From: Gaiellasilicea sp963784895
Lineage (GTDB): Bacteria; Actinomycetota; Thermoleophilia; Gaiellales; Gaiellaceae
Assembly (NCBI GenBank): GCA_963784895.1
Contig: CAWATM010000017.1
Location: 222,503 to 286,502 of the forward strand
Direction: 5' to 3'
DNA: 64,000 bases
The notes under the pieces were generated by a model, which did not search any database, was not told the DNA's origin, and worked only from the letters and a program-made list of their open reading frames with translations. The translations under genes and the position numbers were made by a program. Every line of letters starts with the position of its first letter. Position 1 is the first letter of the stretch. Positions 34,758-42,275 of the stretch are shown here, in pieces.

Positions 34758-36208
34758 CGCTCGTCGTCCTCGACGGCTGGGGCTGCGCGCCGCCTGGGCC
34801 TGGCAACGCGGTCGAGCTGGCTCGGACGTCGGTCTTCGACCGGCTCTGGCGCGAGTACCCGCACACGACACTGGCGGCCTCGGGCGAGGCGGTCGGCCTG
34901 CCGCCCGGTCAGATGGGCAATTCCGAGGTCGGTCACCTGACGATTGGCTCCGGCCGGATCCTCTTTCAAGACCTGCAGCGGGTGAACGCCGCCGTCCGCG
35001 ACGGCTCCTTCTTCGAAATCCCGGCGCTCGTGGCCGCCTTCGATCGCGCCCGCGCGCGGGGCGGCGACGTCCACCTGCTCGGCCTCGTCTCGAAAGGCGG
35101 CGTCCACTCGCACCTCGATCACCTGCAGGCGCTGCTCGAGCTCGCGCGCAGGCAGGGGATGGAGGAGCGGACCTGGATCCACGCGTTCACCGACGGCAGG
35201 GACGTCTCGCCGACCGCCGCCGTGGCGGATCTCGCCGAGCTGCCGGCCGCACGGCTCGCGACCGTCGTCGGCCGCTACTACGCGATGGACCGCGACGGGC
35301 GCTGGGAGCGCACGCAGAAAGCGCTCGACGCGATCACGAGCGGCGCTGGCGCTCCATCTCATAGCGTGTTGGAAGATGTGCAACGAAGCTACCAGGCCGG
35401 CATCACCGACGAGTTCCTGGAGCCGATCGTCGTCGACGGCGCGCTCCGCATCCGGCCCGGCGATGCCGCGATCTTCTTCAACTTCCGTCCCGACCGCGGC
35501 CGCCAGCTCGCCCGGAAGCTCCTCGAGGCCGGTTACGACCTGACGACGATGACGCGCTACTCGGACGAGCTCGAGGCGCCGGTGGCATTCGGGGAGCAGG
35601 TCGTCGAGCACACGCTCGCCGAGGCGCTTGCAGCAGCGGGCGCCCGCCAGCTGCACGCGGCCGAGACGGAAAAGTACGCCCACGTCACCTACTTCTTCAA
35701 CGGCGGCGTCGAGCAGGCGTGGGCGGGCGAGACGCGGATCCTCGTCCCGAGCCCGCGCGATGTGCCGAGCTACGACTACAAGCCGGAAATGTCGGCGCGC
35801 GAGGTCGCGGCGCGGTTCGCCGGCGAGATCGGAAGGGGCTACCGGTTCGCGGTGATCAACTTCGCGAACCCGGACATGGTCGGGCACACGGGCTCGATCC
35901 CGGCGGTCACCACCGCCGTGGAGGTCACGGACGAGTGCCTCGGCGTCGTCGTCGACGCGACGCACGCGGCGGGCGGCGTCTGCCTCGTCACCGCCGACCA
36001 CGGCAACGCCGAGCAGATGCTGGAGCCGGACGGCGTCAGCCCCCACACAGCCCACACGACCAACCCGGTTCCACTTATCCTCACCTTGAGTGAGGTCACA
36101 CTAAAGGCGGACGGCGAACTTTCCGATTTAGCGCCCACTGCCCTGCGGCTCCTGGGTTTGGACAGACCGTCCGAGATGACAGGCACGGTGCTGTGCGGAA
36201 CGGAATGA
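34733..36208 (+). CDS. gpmI: 2,3-bisphosphoglycerate-independent phosphoglycerate mutase
   Basis: 491 residues. Alkaline-phosphatase-type metal ligands: LVVLDGWG, catalytic Ser in GNSEVGHLTIGSGR, substrate segment FTDGRDVSPTAAV, FFNFRPDRGRQL, and the second metal set at FANPDMVGHTG and TADHGNAEQM. Interconverts 3- and 2-phosphoglycerate using manganese. The TTG at 34733, 25 bases inside tpiA, is the only standard start near the homologous N-terminus. It closes the glycolytic operon; enolase is not in the window. Confidence 0.95.
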   Translation: MSRRVDLVTLVVLDGWGCAPPGPGNAVELARTSVFDRLWREYPHTTLAASGEAVGLPPGQMGNSEVGHLTIGSGRILFQDLQRVNAAVRDGSFFEIPALVAAFDRARARGGDVHLLGLVSKGGVHSHLDHLQALLELARRQGMEERTWIHAFTDGRDVSPTAAVADLAELPAARLATVVGRYYAMDRDGRWERTQKALDAITSGAGAPSHSVLEDVQRSYQAGITDEFLEPIVVDGALRIRPGDAAIFFNFRPDRGRQLARKLLEAGYDLTTMTRYSDELEAPVAFGEQVVEHTLAEALAAAGARQLHAAETEKYAHVTYFFNGGVEQAWAGETRILVPSPRDVPSYDYKPEMSAREVAARFAGEIGRGYRFAVINFANPDMVGHTGSIPAVTTAVEVTDECLGVVVDATHAAGGVCLVTADHGNAEQMLEPDGVSPHTAHTTNPVPLILTLSEVTLKADGELSDLAPTALRLLGLDRPSEMTGTVLCGTE

Positions 36209-36238
36209 ACCCGAACTTCATTCTTACAATCGTGGCGC

Positions 36239-36244
36239 TATACT
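36239..36244 (+). promoter_or_regulatory. -10 box of the sigma-factor gene
   Basis: TATACT ends nine bases before TTG 36254 and is preceded by a weak -35 (TTCATT, about 36217). The mRNA leader would be only 2-3 bases. Confidence 0.45.
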
Positions 36245-36253
36245 CCGGCCCAC

Positions 36254-36844
36254 TTGTCGCTGCCCCAGCCTGATCTCGGCGTCCTGCGGAAGGCCCAGCG
36301 AGGAGATGAGCGAGCTTTCTCGCTCATCGTCCGTGCGTACGAGCTTCCGGTCTACAACTACGTGCTGCGGCTCGTCGGAGACCGTTCGCTCGCAGAGGAC
36401 CTGACGCAGGAGGTGTTCATCCGCGTCTACCAGGGGCTGCCGAGCTTCTCGCTCCGCTGCCGTTTCACGACGTGGCTGTTCCAGGTGACGAAGAACCGCG
36501 TGCTCGATGAGCTGCGCGCCCTCGAACGCCGGCCGCGCGCGGTCGTCAACCTCGAGGACATCCCGCCGCTCGAGGTCGTCGACGCGCCGTTCGAGCGGGT
36601 CGAGGCGATCGACGCCGTCTGGCGCGCGGTCGAGAACCTCAGCGTCGACCTGAAGATGGCGCTCCTCCTCCGCGACGTCGTCGGGCTCTCCTACACCGAG
36701 ATCGCCGACTCGCTCGAGGTGACGCTCGCGACCGTCAAGTGGCGGATCTACAAGGCCCGCGAGGAAGTCCAGCTCGCGCTCGCCCGCGAGGGCATCACCT
36801 TCGGCACGACCGGCGAGCAGCCGGCCGAGCCCGCGCTCGTCTAG
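36254..36844 (+). CDS. RNA polymerase sigma-70 family (ECF-type) factor
   Basis: 196 residues. Region 2 (RGDERAFSLIVRAYELPVYN, AEDLTQEVFIRVYQGLPSF, TWLFQVTKNRVLDELRA) and region 4 (LSVDLKMALLLRDVVGLSYT, IADSLEVTLATVKWRIYKAR) are both complete. A start at TTG 36254 fits the promoter position. No anti-sigma factor is adjacent (downstream gene is on the other strand and ferritin-like), so its control is not evident. Confidence 0.92.
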   Translation: MSLPQPDLGVLRKAQRGDERAFSLIVRAYELPVYNYVLRLVGDRSLAEDLTQEVFIRVYQGLPSFSLRCRFTTWLFQVTKNRVLDELRALERRPRAVVNLEDIPPLEVVDAPFERVEAIDAVWRAVENLSVDLKMALLLRDVVGLSYTEIADSLEVTLATVKWRIYKAREEVQLALAREGITFGTTGEQPAEPALV

Positions 36845-36917
36845 TTCCCGCTGCTCCTCGAGAGACGTGGCTCCCCGCCGCATCCGCCGGCGAGGAGCAC
36901 AGCCCAGGACGACTGCC

Positions 36918-37406
36918 CTACGCGGCAGCGTTCGCGTCCTCTTTCGCCGCGAGTGAGAGGCTCGCCGCCATCACGTCCTTGAGGTGGCGCTTCTGGATCG
37001 GGAGCTGCACCTTGACGAGGTCGCGCACGCCCGGATGCCTCGCCTGCTTGTTCAGCTCCTGGAGGACGCCCCAATGGCCGACCTCGCCGGCCTCGGCCAT
37101 CGTCAGGAACTCGAATCCGTCCAGCTCGTCGGAGCCGCGCTCGAGGTAGGTCTTCATCATCGTCGCGCCCTTCGTTCGCACCGTCCGCGCCTCGGCGAGG
37201 ATCTTGCCCTTCTTGCCGTTGATGCTCGCGGCCACCGCGGTGCCGTCCTGTTCGGCTTTCGCCGCCTCCTGGCGCATCGTCTTCAGCTGCTTGCGCAGCT
37301 TCGCGTCCGTCGTCAGCTTCTCCACCCGCTCGGTCGCGGCCTGCGCGGCCATTGCGAGGCCGATCACCTCGCCGAGCTTCGTCTCCAGATTCGTCAGTTC
37401 AGCCAT
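36918..37406 (-). CDS. Helical, ferritin-like (DUF892/YciE-type?) protein
   Basis: 162 residues, alpha-helical throughout: LETKLGEVIGLAMAAQAATE, RKQLKTMRQEAAKAEQDG, FEFLTMAEAGEVGHWGVLQE, RDLVKVQLPIQKRHLKDVM. The layout of four helices with acidic/His residues (ExxEAxH-like AEAGEVGHW, QKRHLKD) recalls the ferritin-like DUF892 family linked to stress, but the iron ligands are not certain. ATG preceded by GGAGCGG ribosome site. Confidence 0.6.
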   Translation of the reverse strand: MAELTNLETKLGEVIGLAMAAQAATERVEKLTTDAKLRKQLKTMRQEAAKAEQDGTAVAASINGKKGKILAEARTVRTKGATMMKTYLERGSDELDGFEFLTMAEAGEVGHWGVLQELNKQARHPGVRDLVKVQLPIQKRHLKDVMAASLSLAAKEDANAAA

Positions 37407-37433
37407 GCCGCTCCGTTTCGTGTCGGGGTCGGG

Positions 37434-38159
37434 CTAGATGCCGTACTCGAGCCGTGCCGCCAGGGCCTCTGGGAGACCCAGCTCGCGTGACTCGCGTTGC
37501 GTCTGCTCGACCGAATAGTCGGTACGGCGGAAGGTTGCCCGGGCAGCTGCAAAGTCAATCTCGAGCCACGCCGCGCGCGGGTCGCCGTCCCGCGGCTGGC
37601 CGACGGAGCCGGGGTTGAGCAGTCGCCGCAGCAGCCCGAGCTCGAGCTGCGTCCCTGCCGGCGCCTGCTCGCCGCGTAGGTCGGCGCCGTTCGAGATCTC
37701 GAGCGCGATGTGACTGTGGCCGACGAGCACGAGCTGCGCCTCGGTCAGCTCGAACGCGCTCGCCGCAGCCGCATCCGTGAGCACGTACTCCCAGACCGGG
37801 TCGCGTGGACTGCCGTGGACGAGCTCGACTCCGGGGGCAACCGCCTGCGGCTGCAGCGTGTCGAGGAACACCCGCGCCGGCTCGTCGAGCACCGTCTGCG
37901 TCCAGCGCGCCGCGGCGCCTGCCTCACCGCCGAACGTCTCGATCGGAATCTTGCCGAGGACGACGAGATCGTGGTTGCCGGCCAGACAGATCGCGGCCCG
38001 CTCCTGCAGCAGCGCGACGCACTCGTTCGGCTTCGGCCCGTAGCCGACGAGATCGCCGAGGCACCAGACCGCGTCGAAGCGGCCGGCGTCGACCTGCGCC
38101 AGCACGGATTCGAGCGCGTGCAGGTTCGCGTGGACGTCGGAGAGAACAGCGACGCGCAT
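37434..38159 (-). CDS. Metallophosphoesterase (YfcE/MJ0936-like)
   Basis: 241 residues. Calcineurin-type metal motifs in order: SDVHANLHAL, CLGDLVGYGP, AGNHDLVV, LVHGSPRD and GHSHIAL. Such small enzymes hydrolyse phosphodiesters, for example cyclic nucleotides. ATG 38159 is preferred over an ATG at 38183 because the latter lies within an interspersed hairpin repeat. The neighbouring gene on the same strand is 27 bases downstream. Confidence 0.9.
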   Translation of the reverse strand: MRVAVLSDVHANLHALESVLAQVDAGRFDAVWCLGDLVGYGPKPNECVALLQERAAICLAGNHDLVVLGKIPIETFGGEAGAAARWTQTVLDEPARVFLDTLQPQAVAPGVELVHGSPRDPVWEYVLTDAAAASAFELTEAQLVLVGHSHIALEISNGADLRGEQAPAGTQLELGLLRRLLNPGSVGQPRDGDPRAAWLEIDFAAARATFRRTDYSVEQTQRESRELGLPEALAARLEYGI

Positions 38160-38168
38160 CTCTAGCTT

Positions 38169-38239
38169 GCGCAGGATGAGCATCCGCAGAAGCGGATGCT
38201 CATCGCGCCAAATCCCTAAAGGGGCCGCTCCGCGGCCCT
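38169..38239 (+). repeat. Interspersed hairpin element, copy B
   Basis: GCGCAGG, then a 12-bp perfect stem ATGAGCATCCGC (38176-38187), loop AGAA, complement to 38203, then GCGCCAAATCCCTAAAGGGG and a CCGC-GCGG hairpin. The stem, the CCCTAAAGGG block and the flanks match copy A (26961-27030, opposite orientation) base for base in most positions. Confidence 0.7.
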
Positions 38240-38258
38240 ACCTCGCTCACCGTACGGC

Positions 38259-38561
38259 CTACGAGTTGCGGGGAGGAGCTTCGGGCAGATCCTGGATCCC
38301 GCGCACCGTCGCGTACTTCGACCAGGAGTCCTGCAGCGCGTCGAGCAACTCCTTCGCGAACTTCGTCGACATGTTCACGCGCGAGACGACGATCCCGGGC
38401 ACGTCCCCCTCGGAGACCTCGTGGTCGATCCGCGCGAAGGTGATCGTGAACTCGTAGTCCGAGAAAGAGATGTTCGCGAAGTTCGCGTAGGTGCCGGCGA
38501 GGTGCTTCTCGTCGATCTGGATGTTGAGCTGCCGCTCCTGGCCCGGGTCGTCCTCGTCCAC
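38259..38561 (-). CDS. DUF3467 domain protein
   Basis: 100 residues. The DUF3467 core is visible: GTYANFANISFSDYEFTITF, followed by VSRVNMSTKFAKELLDALQD. Function of the family is unknown; it is small, cytoplasmic and widespread in bacteria. GTG start six bases after TACTGT, divergent to argS with only 17 bases between the genes. Confidence 0.85.
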   Translation of the reverse strand: MDEDDPGQERQLNIQIDEKHLAGTYANFANISFSDYEFTITFARIDHEVSEGDVPGIVVSRVNMSTKFAKELLDALQDSWSKYATVRGIQDLPEAPPRNS

Positions 38562-38578
38562 GTCCGTACAGTAACGGC
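38562..38578. promoter_or_regulatory. Symmetrical divergent promoter, argS and DUF3467
   Basis: The minus strand TACTGT (38568-38573) and plus strand TACAGT (38567-38572) overlap by five base pairs, and each ends exactly six bases before its GTG start codon. Both mRNAs should be leaderless and the two -10 elements cannot be used at the same moment. Confidence 0.6.
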
Positions 38579-40090
38579 GTGAGAGCGATCGAAACGCTGG
38601 AGGCGGCGCTCGGCGAAGCGGCGGGCACGACGGTCGTGCTCGAGCGGCCGAGTGACGCCGCGCACGGCGACTACGCGACGAACGTGGCGATGCGCCTTGC
38701 AGGCACGCGCAAGCAGGCGCCGCGGGCGATCGCGGAGGAGCTCGTCGAGCAGGCCGCGGCGCTGCCGCAGGTGGACCGAGCCGAGATCGCAGGCCCCGGC
38801 TTCGTCAACCTCTGGCTGGCCCCAGGCTGGTACGGCGAGGCGCTCGCCGAGATGCTCGCCGCCGACATCGAGTACGGCGGCGGCTCGGCGACGGCGAGAG
38901 AGCGCGTCCAGGTCGAGATGGTCTCGGCGAACCCGACCGGCCCGATCACCGTCGCCTCTGCCCGCAACGGCGCCTTCGGCGACTCGATCGCGCGCCTGCT
39001 CGCCTTCGCCGGCCACGAGGTCGAACGCGAGTACTACTACAACGACGCGGGCGCCCAGATGGAGCGCTTCCGTGCCTCGGTCGAGGCGCGCCGGCGCGGC
39101 GAAGAGCCGCCGGAGGACGGCTACCACGGCGCCTACGTCGCCGAACTCGCAGCGTTGCCCGACGACCCCGTGCCGCAGATGCTGAAGCGGATCGAGGCGA
39201 CGATGGAGCGCTTCCGGATCCACTTCGACTCCTGGGCGAAGCAGAGCGAGCTCGAGAAGCGCCTGCCCGAGTTCCTGCCGCGGCTGGACACGTACGAGCG
39301 CGACGACGCGGTCTGGGCGCGGTCGTCCGCGTACGGGGACGACGACGACCGCGTCCTGCTCCGCTCCGAGACGGGCGCGCCCACGTACCGCGCCGCCGAC
39401 GTCGTCTACCTCGCCGACAAGCTCGACCGCGGCCTCGACCGGGCGCTCTACGTGCTCGGCGCCGACCATCACGGCACCCGCAACTGGTACGCGGCGGTCG
39501 CGCGCATGCTCGGCTACGACCCCGAGCGGGTCGAGGTGCTCCTCTATCAGCTCGTCCACCTGACCAGAGGCGGCGAGGCCGCGAAGATGTCGAAGCGGCG
39601 CGGCGACGTCGTCTTCCTCGAAGAGCTTCTCGACGAGGTGGGCGTCGACGCGGCGCGCTGGTACCTCGTCTCGCGCGGCCCCGACCAGACGATCGAGATC
39701 GACGTCGACCTCGCAGCCGAGAAGACGGCGAAGAACCCGGTCTTCTACGTCCAGTACGCCCACGCCCGGATCGCCGGAATCCTCCGGAACGCCGAGAGCG
39801 CGACGCCGTCCGCGGAGCCGCCGGTCGAGCTCGCCCCGGAGGAGCGCGACCTGATCAAGCGGCTGGCCGAGTTCCCCGCGCTCGTCGCGGAGGCGACCGA
39901 GCGGCGCGGGCCGCACGCGATCCCGAACTACGCGATCCGCGTCGCCGACGACTTTCACCGCTTCTACACGCGCCACAAGGTCCTCGGCTCGGACGCCGAG
40001 CCGTTCCGGCTCGGCGTGATCACGGCGACGAAGGCCGTGATCGCCCGCTCGCTCGACCTGATCGGGGTCGAGGCGCCCGAGCGGATGTAG
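38579..40090 (+). CDS. argS: Arginyl-tRNA synthetase with altered HIGH motif
   Basis: 503 residues (family usually 550-590). N-terminal Add1 domain, Rossmann catalytic domain, KMSKRRGDVV loop and the C-terminal anticodon-binding helical domain (RDLIKRLAEFPALVAEATE, IPNYAIRVADDFHRFYTRHK) are present. Where others have N-P-T-G-P-L-H-V-G-H, this one reads NPTGPITVASARNG (118-131): both His of HIGH are replaced by Thr124 and Ser127. The rest of the ATP site looks regular, so it is probably active and a lineage variant. GTG start directly behind its -10 box. Confidence 0.93.
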   Translation: MRAIETLEAALGEAAGTTVVLERPSDAAHGDYATNVAMRLAGTRKQAPRAIAEELVEQAAALPQVDRAEIAGPGFVNLWLAPGWYGEALAEMLAADIEYGGGSATARERVQVEMVSANPTGPITVASARNGAFGDSIARLLAFAGHEVEREYYYNDAGAQMERFRASVEARRRGEEPPEDGYHGAYVAELAALPDDPVPQMLKRIEATMERFRIHFDSWAKQSELEKRLPEFLPRLDTYERDDAVWARSSAYGDDDDRVLLRSETGAPTYRAADVVYLADKLDRGLDRALYVLGADHHGTRNWYAAVARMLGYDPERVEVLLYQLVHLTRGGEAAKMSKRRGDVVFLEELLDEVGVDAARWYLVSRGPDQTIEIDVDLAAEKTAKNPVFYVQYAHARIAGILRNAESATPSAEPPVELAPEERDLIKRLAEFPALVAEATERRGPHAIPNYAIRVADDFHRFYTRHKVLGSDAEPFRLGVITATKAVIARSLDLIGVEAPERM

Positions 40091-40096
40091 ACCCGT

Positions 40097-40241
40097 TCAG
40101 CTCGGGTGGCGGTTCGATTCCTGCAGCACCGACGTGTTCCCGTCGGGGTCGCTGAAGTCGGCGAACGAGTTGTAGTCGGCGCCTTTCGACGTCCGCGACG
40201 GGGCTCAGCACGAGCTGAAGTCGATTCGGTCCTCCTGGCAT
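40097..40241 (-). pseudogene. VOC/glyoxalase gene remnant with internal deletion
   Basis: On the minus strand an ATG (40241) opens a VOC-like N-terminus (NRLQLVLSPVADVE); the next frame then gives a VOC C-terminus (ADYNSFADFSDPDGNTSVLQ) ending in TGA. About 65 central residues and the frame are missing, so this is a deleted gene, not a working one. It occupies most of the 165-base gap between argS and glpX. Confidence 0.6.
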
Positions 40242-40255
40242 AGGATGCGCGGCGG

Positions 40256-41254
40256 ATGAGCGCTGCTGCTCCAGACCGTAACCTCGCACTCGAGCTCGTC
40301 CGCGTCACCGAAGCGGCCGCGCTGGCAGCGTCAGGCTGGGTCGGTCGCGGCGAGAAGGAGAAGGCCGACGGCGCCGCCGTCGACGCGATGCGGCTCGTCC
40401 TCGACACCGTGCGGATGAACGGCACCGTCGTGATCGGCGAGGGGGAGAAGGACGAGGCGCCGATGCTCTACAACGGCGAAGAGGTCGGCGACGGCAGCGG
40501 CCCGGCGGTCGACGTCGCCGTCGATCCCCTCGAAGGGACGCGCCTGACTGCGCTCGGTCAGCCGAACGCGATCGCGGTGATCGCCGTCGCCGAGCGGGGG
40601 ACGATGTTCGACCCCGGCGCTGCGTTCTACATGGACAAGATCGCGGTCGGGCCGGAGGCGGCCGATGCGATCGACATCGACGCCTCGCCGAGCGAGAACG
40701 TCCGCGCGGTGGCGAAGGCGAAGGGTCTGGACGTCAGCGAGGTCACCGTCGTCGTGCTCGAGCGCGACCGCCACGCGGAGCTGATCCGCGAGCTGCGCGA
40801 GTCCGGCGCGCGCGTGAACCTGATCCGCGACGGCGACGTCGCTCCCTCGATCGCCGCCTCGCAGGCCTTCACCGGCGTCGACCTGCTGATGGGCGTCGGG
40901 GGAACCCCCGAGGGAGTCATCTCCGCCGCGGCGATCAAATGCATGGGCGGTGCGATCCAGGGCAAGCTCTGGCCGCGCAACGACGAGGAGCGGCAGAAGC
41001 TCCTCGACACGGGCTACGACATCGACCGGGTGCTGAACACGGACGACCTCGTCTCCGGTCAGGACGTCTTCGTCGCCGCCACCGGCGTCACGAGCGGCGC
41101 CCTGCTCCGGGGCGTCCGCGTCAGCGGCCAGGGGGTCGAGACCGAGTCGATCGTGATGCGCTCCCGCTCCGGCACCGTGCGGCGGATCGCCGCCTACCAC
41201 CCTTCCGAGAAAGTCAGACGCCTGATGAAAGGAGAACGCGATGGCCGGCAGTGA
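40256..41254 (+). CDS. glpX: Class II fructose-1,6-bisphosphatase
   Basis: 332 residues. GlpX signatures: GEGEKDEAPMLYNGEEVG (metal-binding acidic residues), DVAVDPLEGTRLTALGQPN, and GGTPEGVISAAAIKCMGG at the phosphate site. Hydrolyses fructose 1,6-bisphosphate in gluconeogenesis. TAGGAT (40241-40246) lies nine bases before the ATG. The aldolase gene starts inside its 3' end, so synthesis and cleavage of the same metabolite are co-translated. Confidence 0.96.
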   Translation: MSAAAPDRNLALELVRVTEAAALAASGWVGRGEKEKADGAAVDAMRLVLDTVRMNGTVVIGEGEKDEAPMLYNGEEVGDGSGPAVDVAVDPLEGTRLTALGQPNAIAVIAVAERGTMFDPGAAFYMDKIAVGPEAADAIDIDASPSENVRAVAKAKGLDVSEVTVVVLERDRHAELIRELRESGARVNLIRDGDVAPSIAASQAFTGVDLLMGVGGTPEGVISAAAIKCMGGAIQGKLWPRNDEERQKLLDTGYDIDRVLNTDDLVSGQDVFVAATGVTSGALLRGVRVSGQGVETESIVMRSRSGTVRRIAAYHPSEKVRRLMKGERDGRQ

Positions 41255-42268
41255 ATTGCACGACACCGCGAAGGCCCTCGTCGCCGACGACAAGGGGATC
41301 CTCGCCGCCGACGAGAGCTCGGGGACGATCAAGAAGCGCTTCGACTCGATCTCGCTCGAGTCGACCGAGGAGAACCGGCGCGCCTACCGCGACATGCTCT
41401 TCACGACGCCCGGGCTCGAGGATCGGTCAGCGGGGTCATTCTCTACGACGAGACGCTGCGGCAGAGCTCGGCGGACGGGACACCGTTCGCGAGGCTGCTC
41501 GCCGACAAGGGGATCATCCCCGGGATCAAGGTCGACACGGGCGCGAAGGATCTCGCCGGCGCGCCCGGCGAGAAGGTGACCGAGGGTCTCGACGGCCTGC
41601 GCGAGCGGCTCGAGGAGTACAAGGGGCTCGGAGCCCGCTTTGCCAAGTGGCGCGCCGTGATCACGATCGGCGAGGGAATCCCGACGGCCTACTGCATCGA
41701 GGCGAACGCGCATGCGCTCGCCCGCTACGCCGCGCTCTGTCAGGAGCAGGGGCTCGTCCCGATCGTCGAGCCCGAGGTGCTGATGGACGCGGACAACGAC
41801 ATCGAGACGTGCTACCGGGCGACCAAGCGGACGCTGCACAAGACGTTCGACGAGCTGTACCACCAGCGCGTCGACCTGCAGGGGATCCTGCTGAAGCCGA
41901 ACATGGTCATCTCCGGCAAGGGCTGCCCGACGCAGGCGAGCGCGCAGGAGGTGGCCGAGTGGACGATTCGCTGCTTCCGGGAGACCGTGCCCGCGGCCGT
42001 GCCCGGGATCGTCTTCCTCTCCGGCGGCCAGTCCGACGAACAGGCGAGTGAGAACCTGAACGCGATCAACTCGCTCGGACCGCAGCCGTGGGTGCTCTCC
42101 TTCTCCTACGGCCGCGCGCTCCAGGCGCCGGCGCTGAAGGCGTGGGCAGGGTCGGCGGACAACGTCGAGGCGGGGCAGTCGTTCCTGGCGCTGCGGGCGC
42201 GGTGCAACAGCGCGGCCGTGGCGGGTCGCTACTCCGCCGACATGGAGGAGCTGGCCCGCTCGAGCTGA
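41241..42268 (+). pseudogene. fba: Class I fructose-bisphosphate aldolase, single-base frameshift
   Basis: The protein starts SELHDTAKALVADDKGILAA with DESSGTIKKRF, breaks near 41422, and resumes in another frame as VSGVILYDETLRQSSADGTP, through LLKPNMVISGKG with the Schiff-base Lys and FLSGGQSDEQASENLNAI. The span is 1028 nt (3n+2), so one base is missing; an added G after GAGGA would give LEESVSGVILY and about 342 residues, the normal length of the eukaryote-like class I aldolase. ATG with AAAGGAG site overlaps glpX. Probably intact in the cell. Confidence 0.85.
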
Positions 42269-42275
42269 GACGCCG

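Noticed and set aside
38160..38183. Upstream ATG (38183) for the metallophosphoesterase
   Set aside because: Lies within a hairpin repeat element; the ATG at 38159 matches the family N-terminus.
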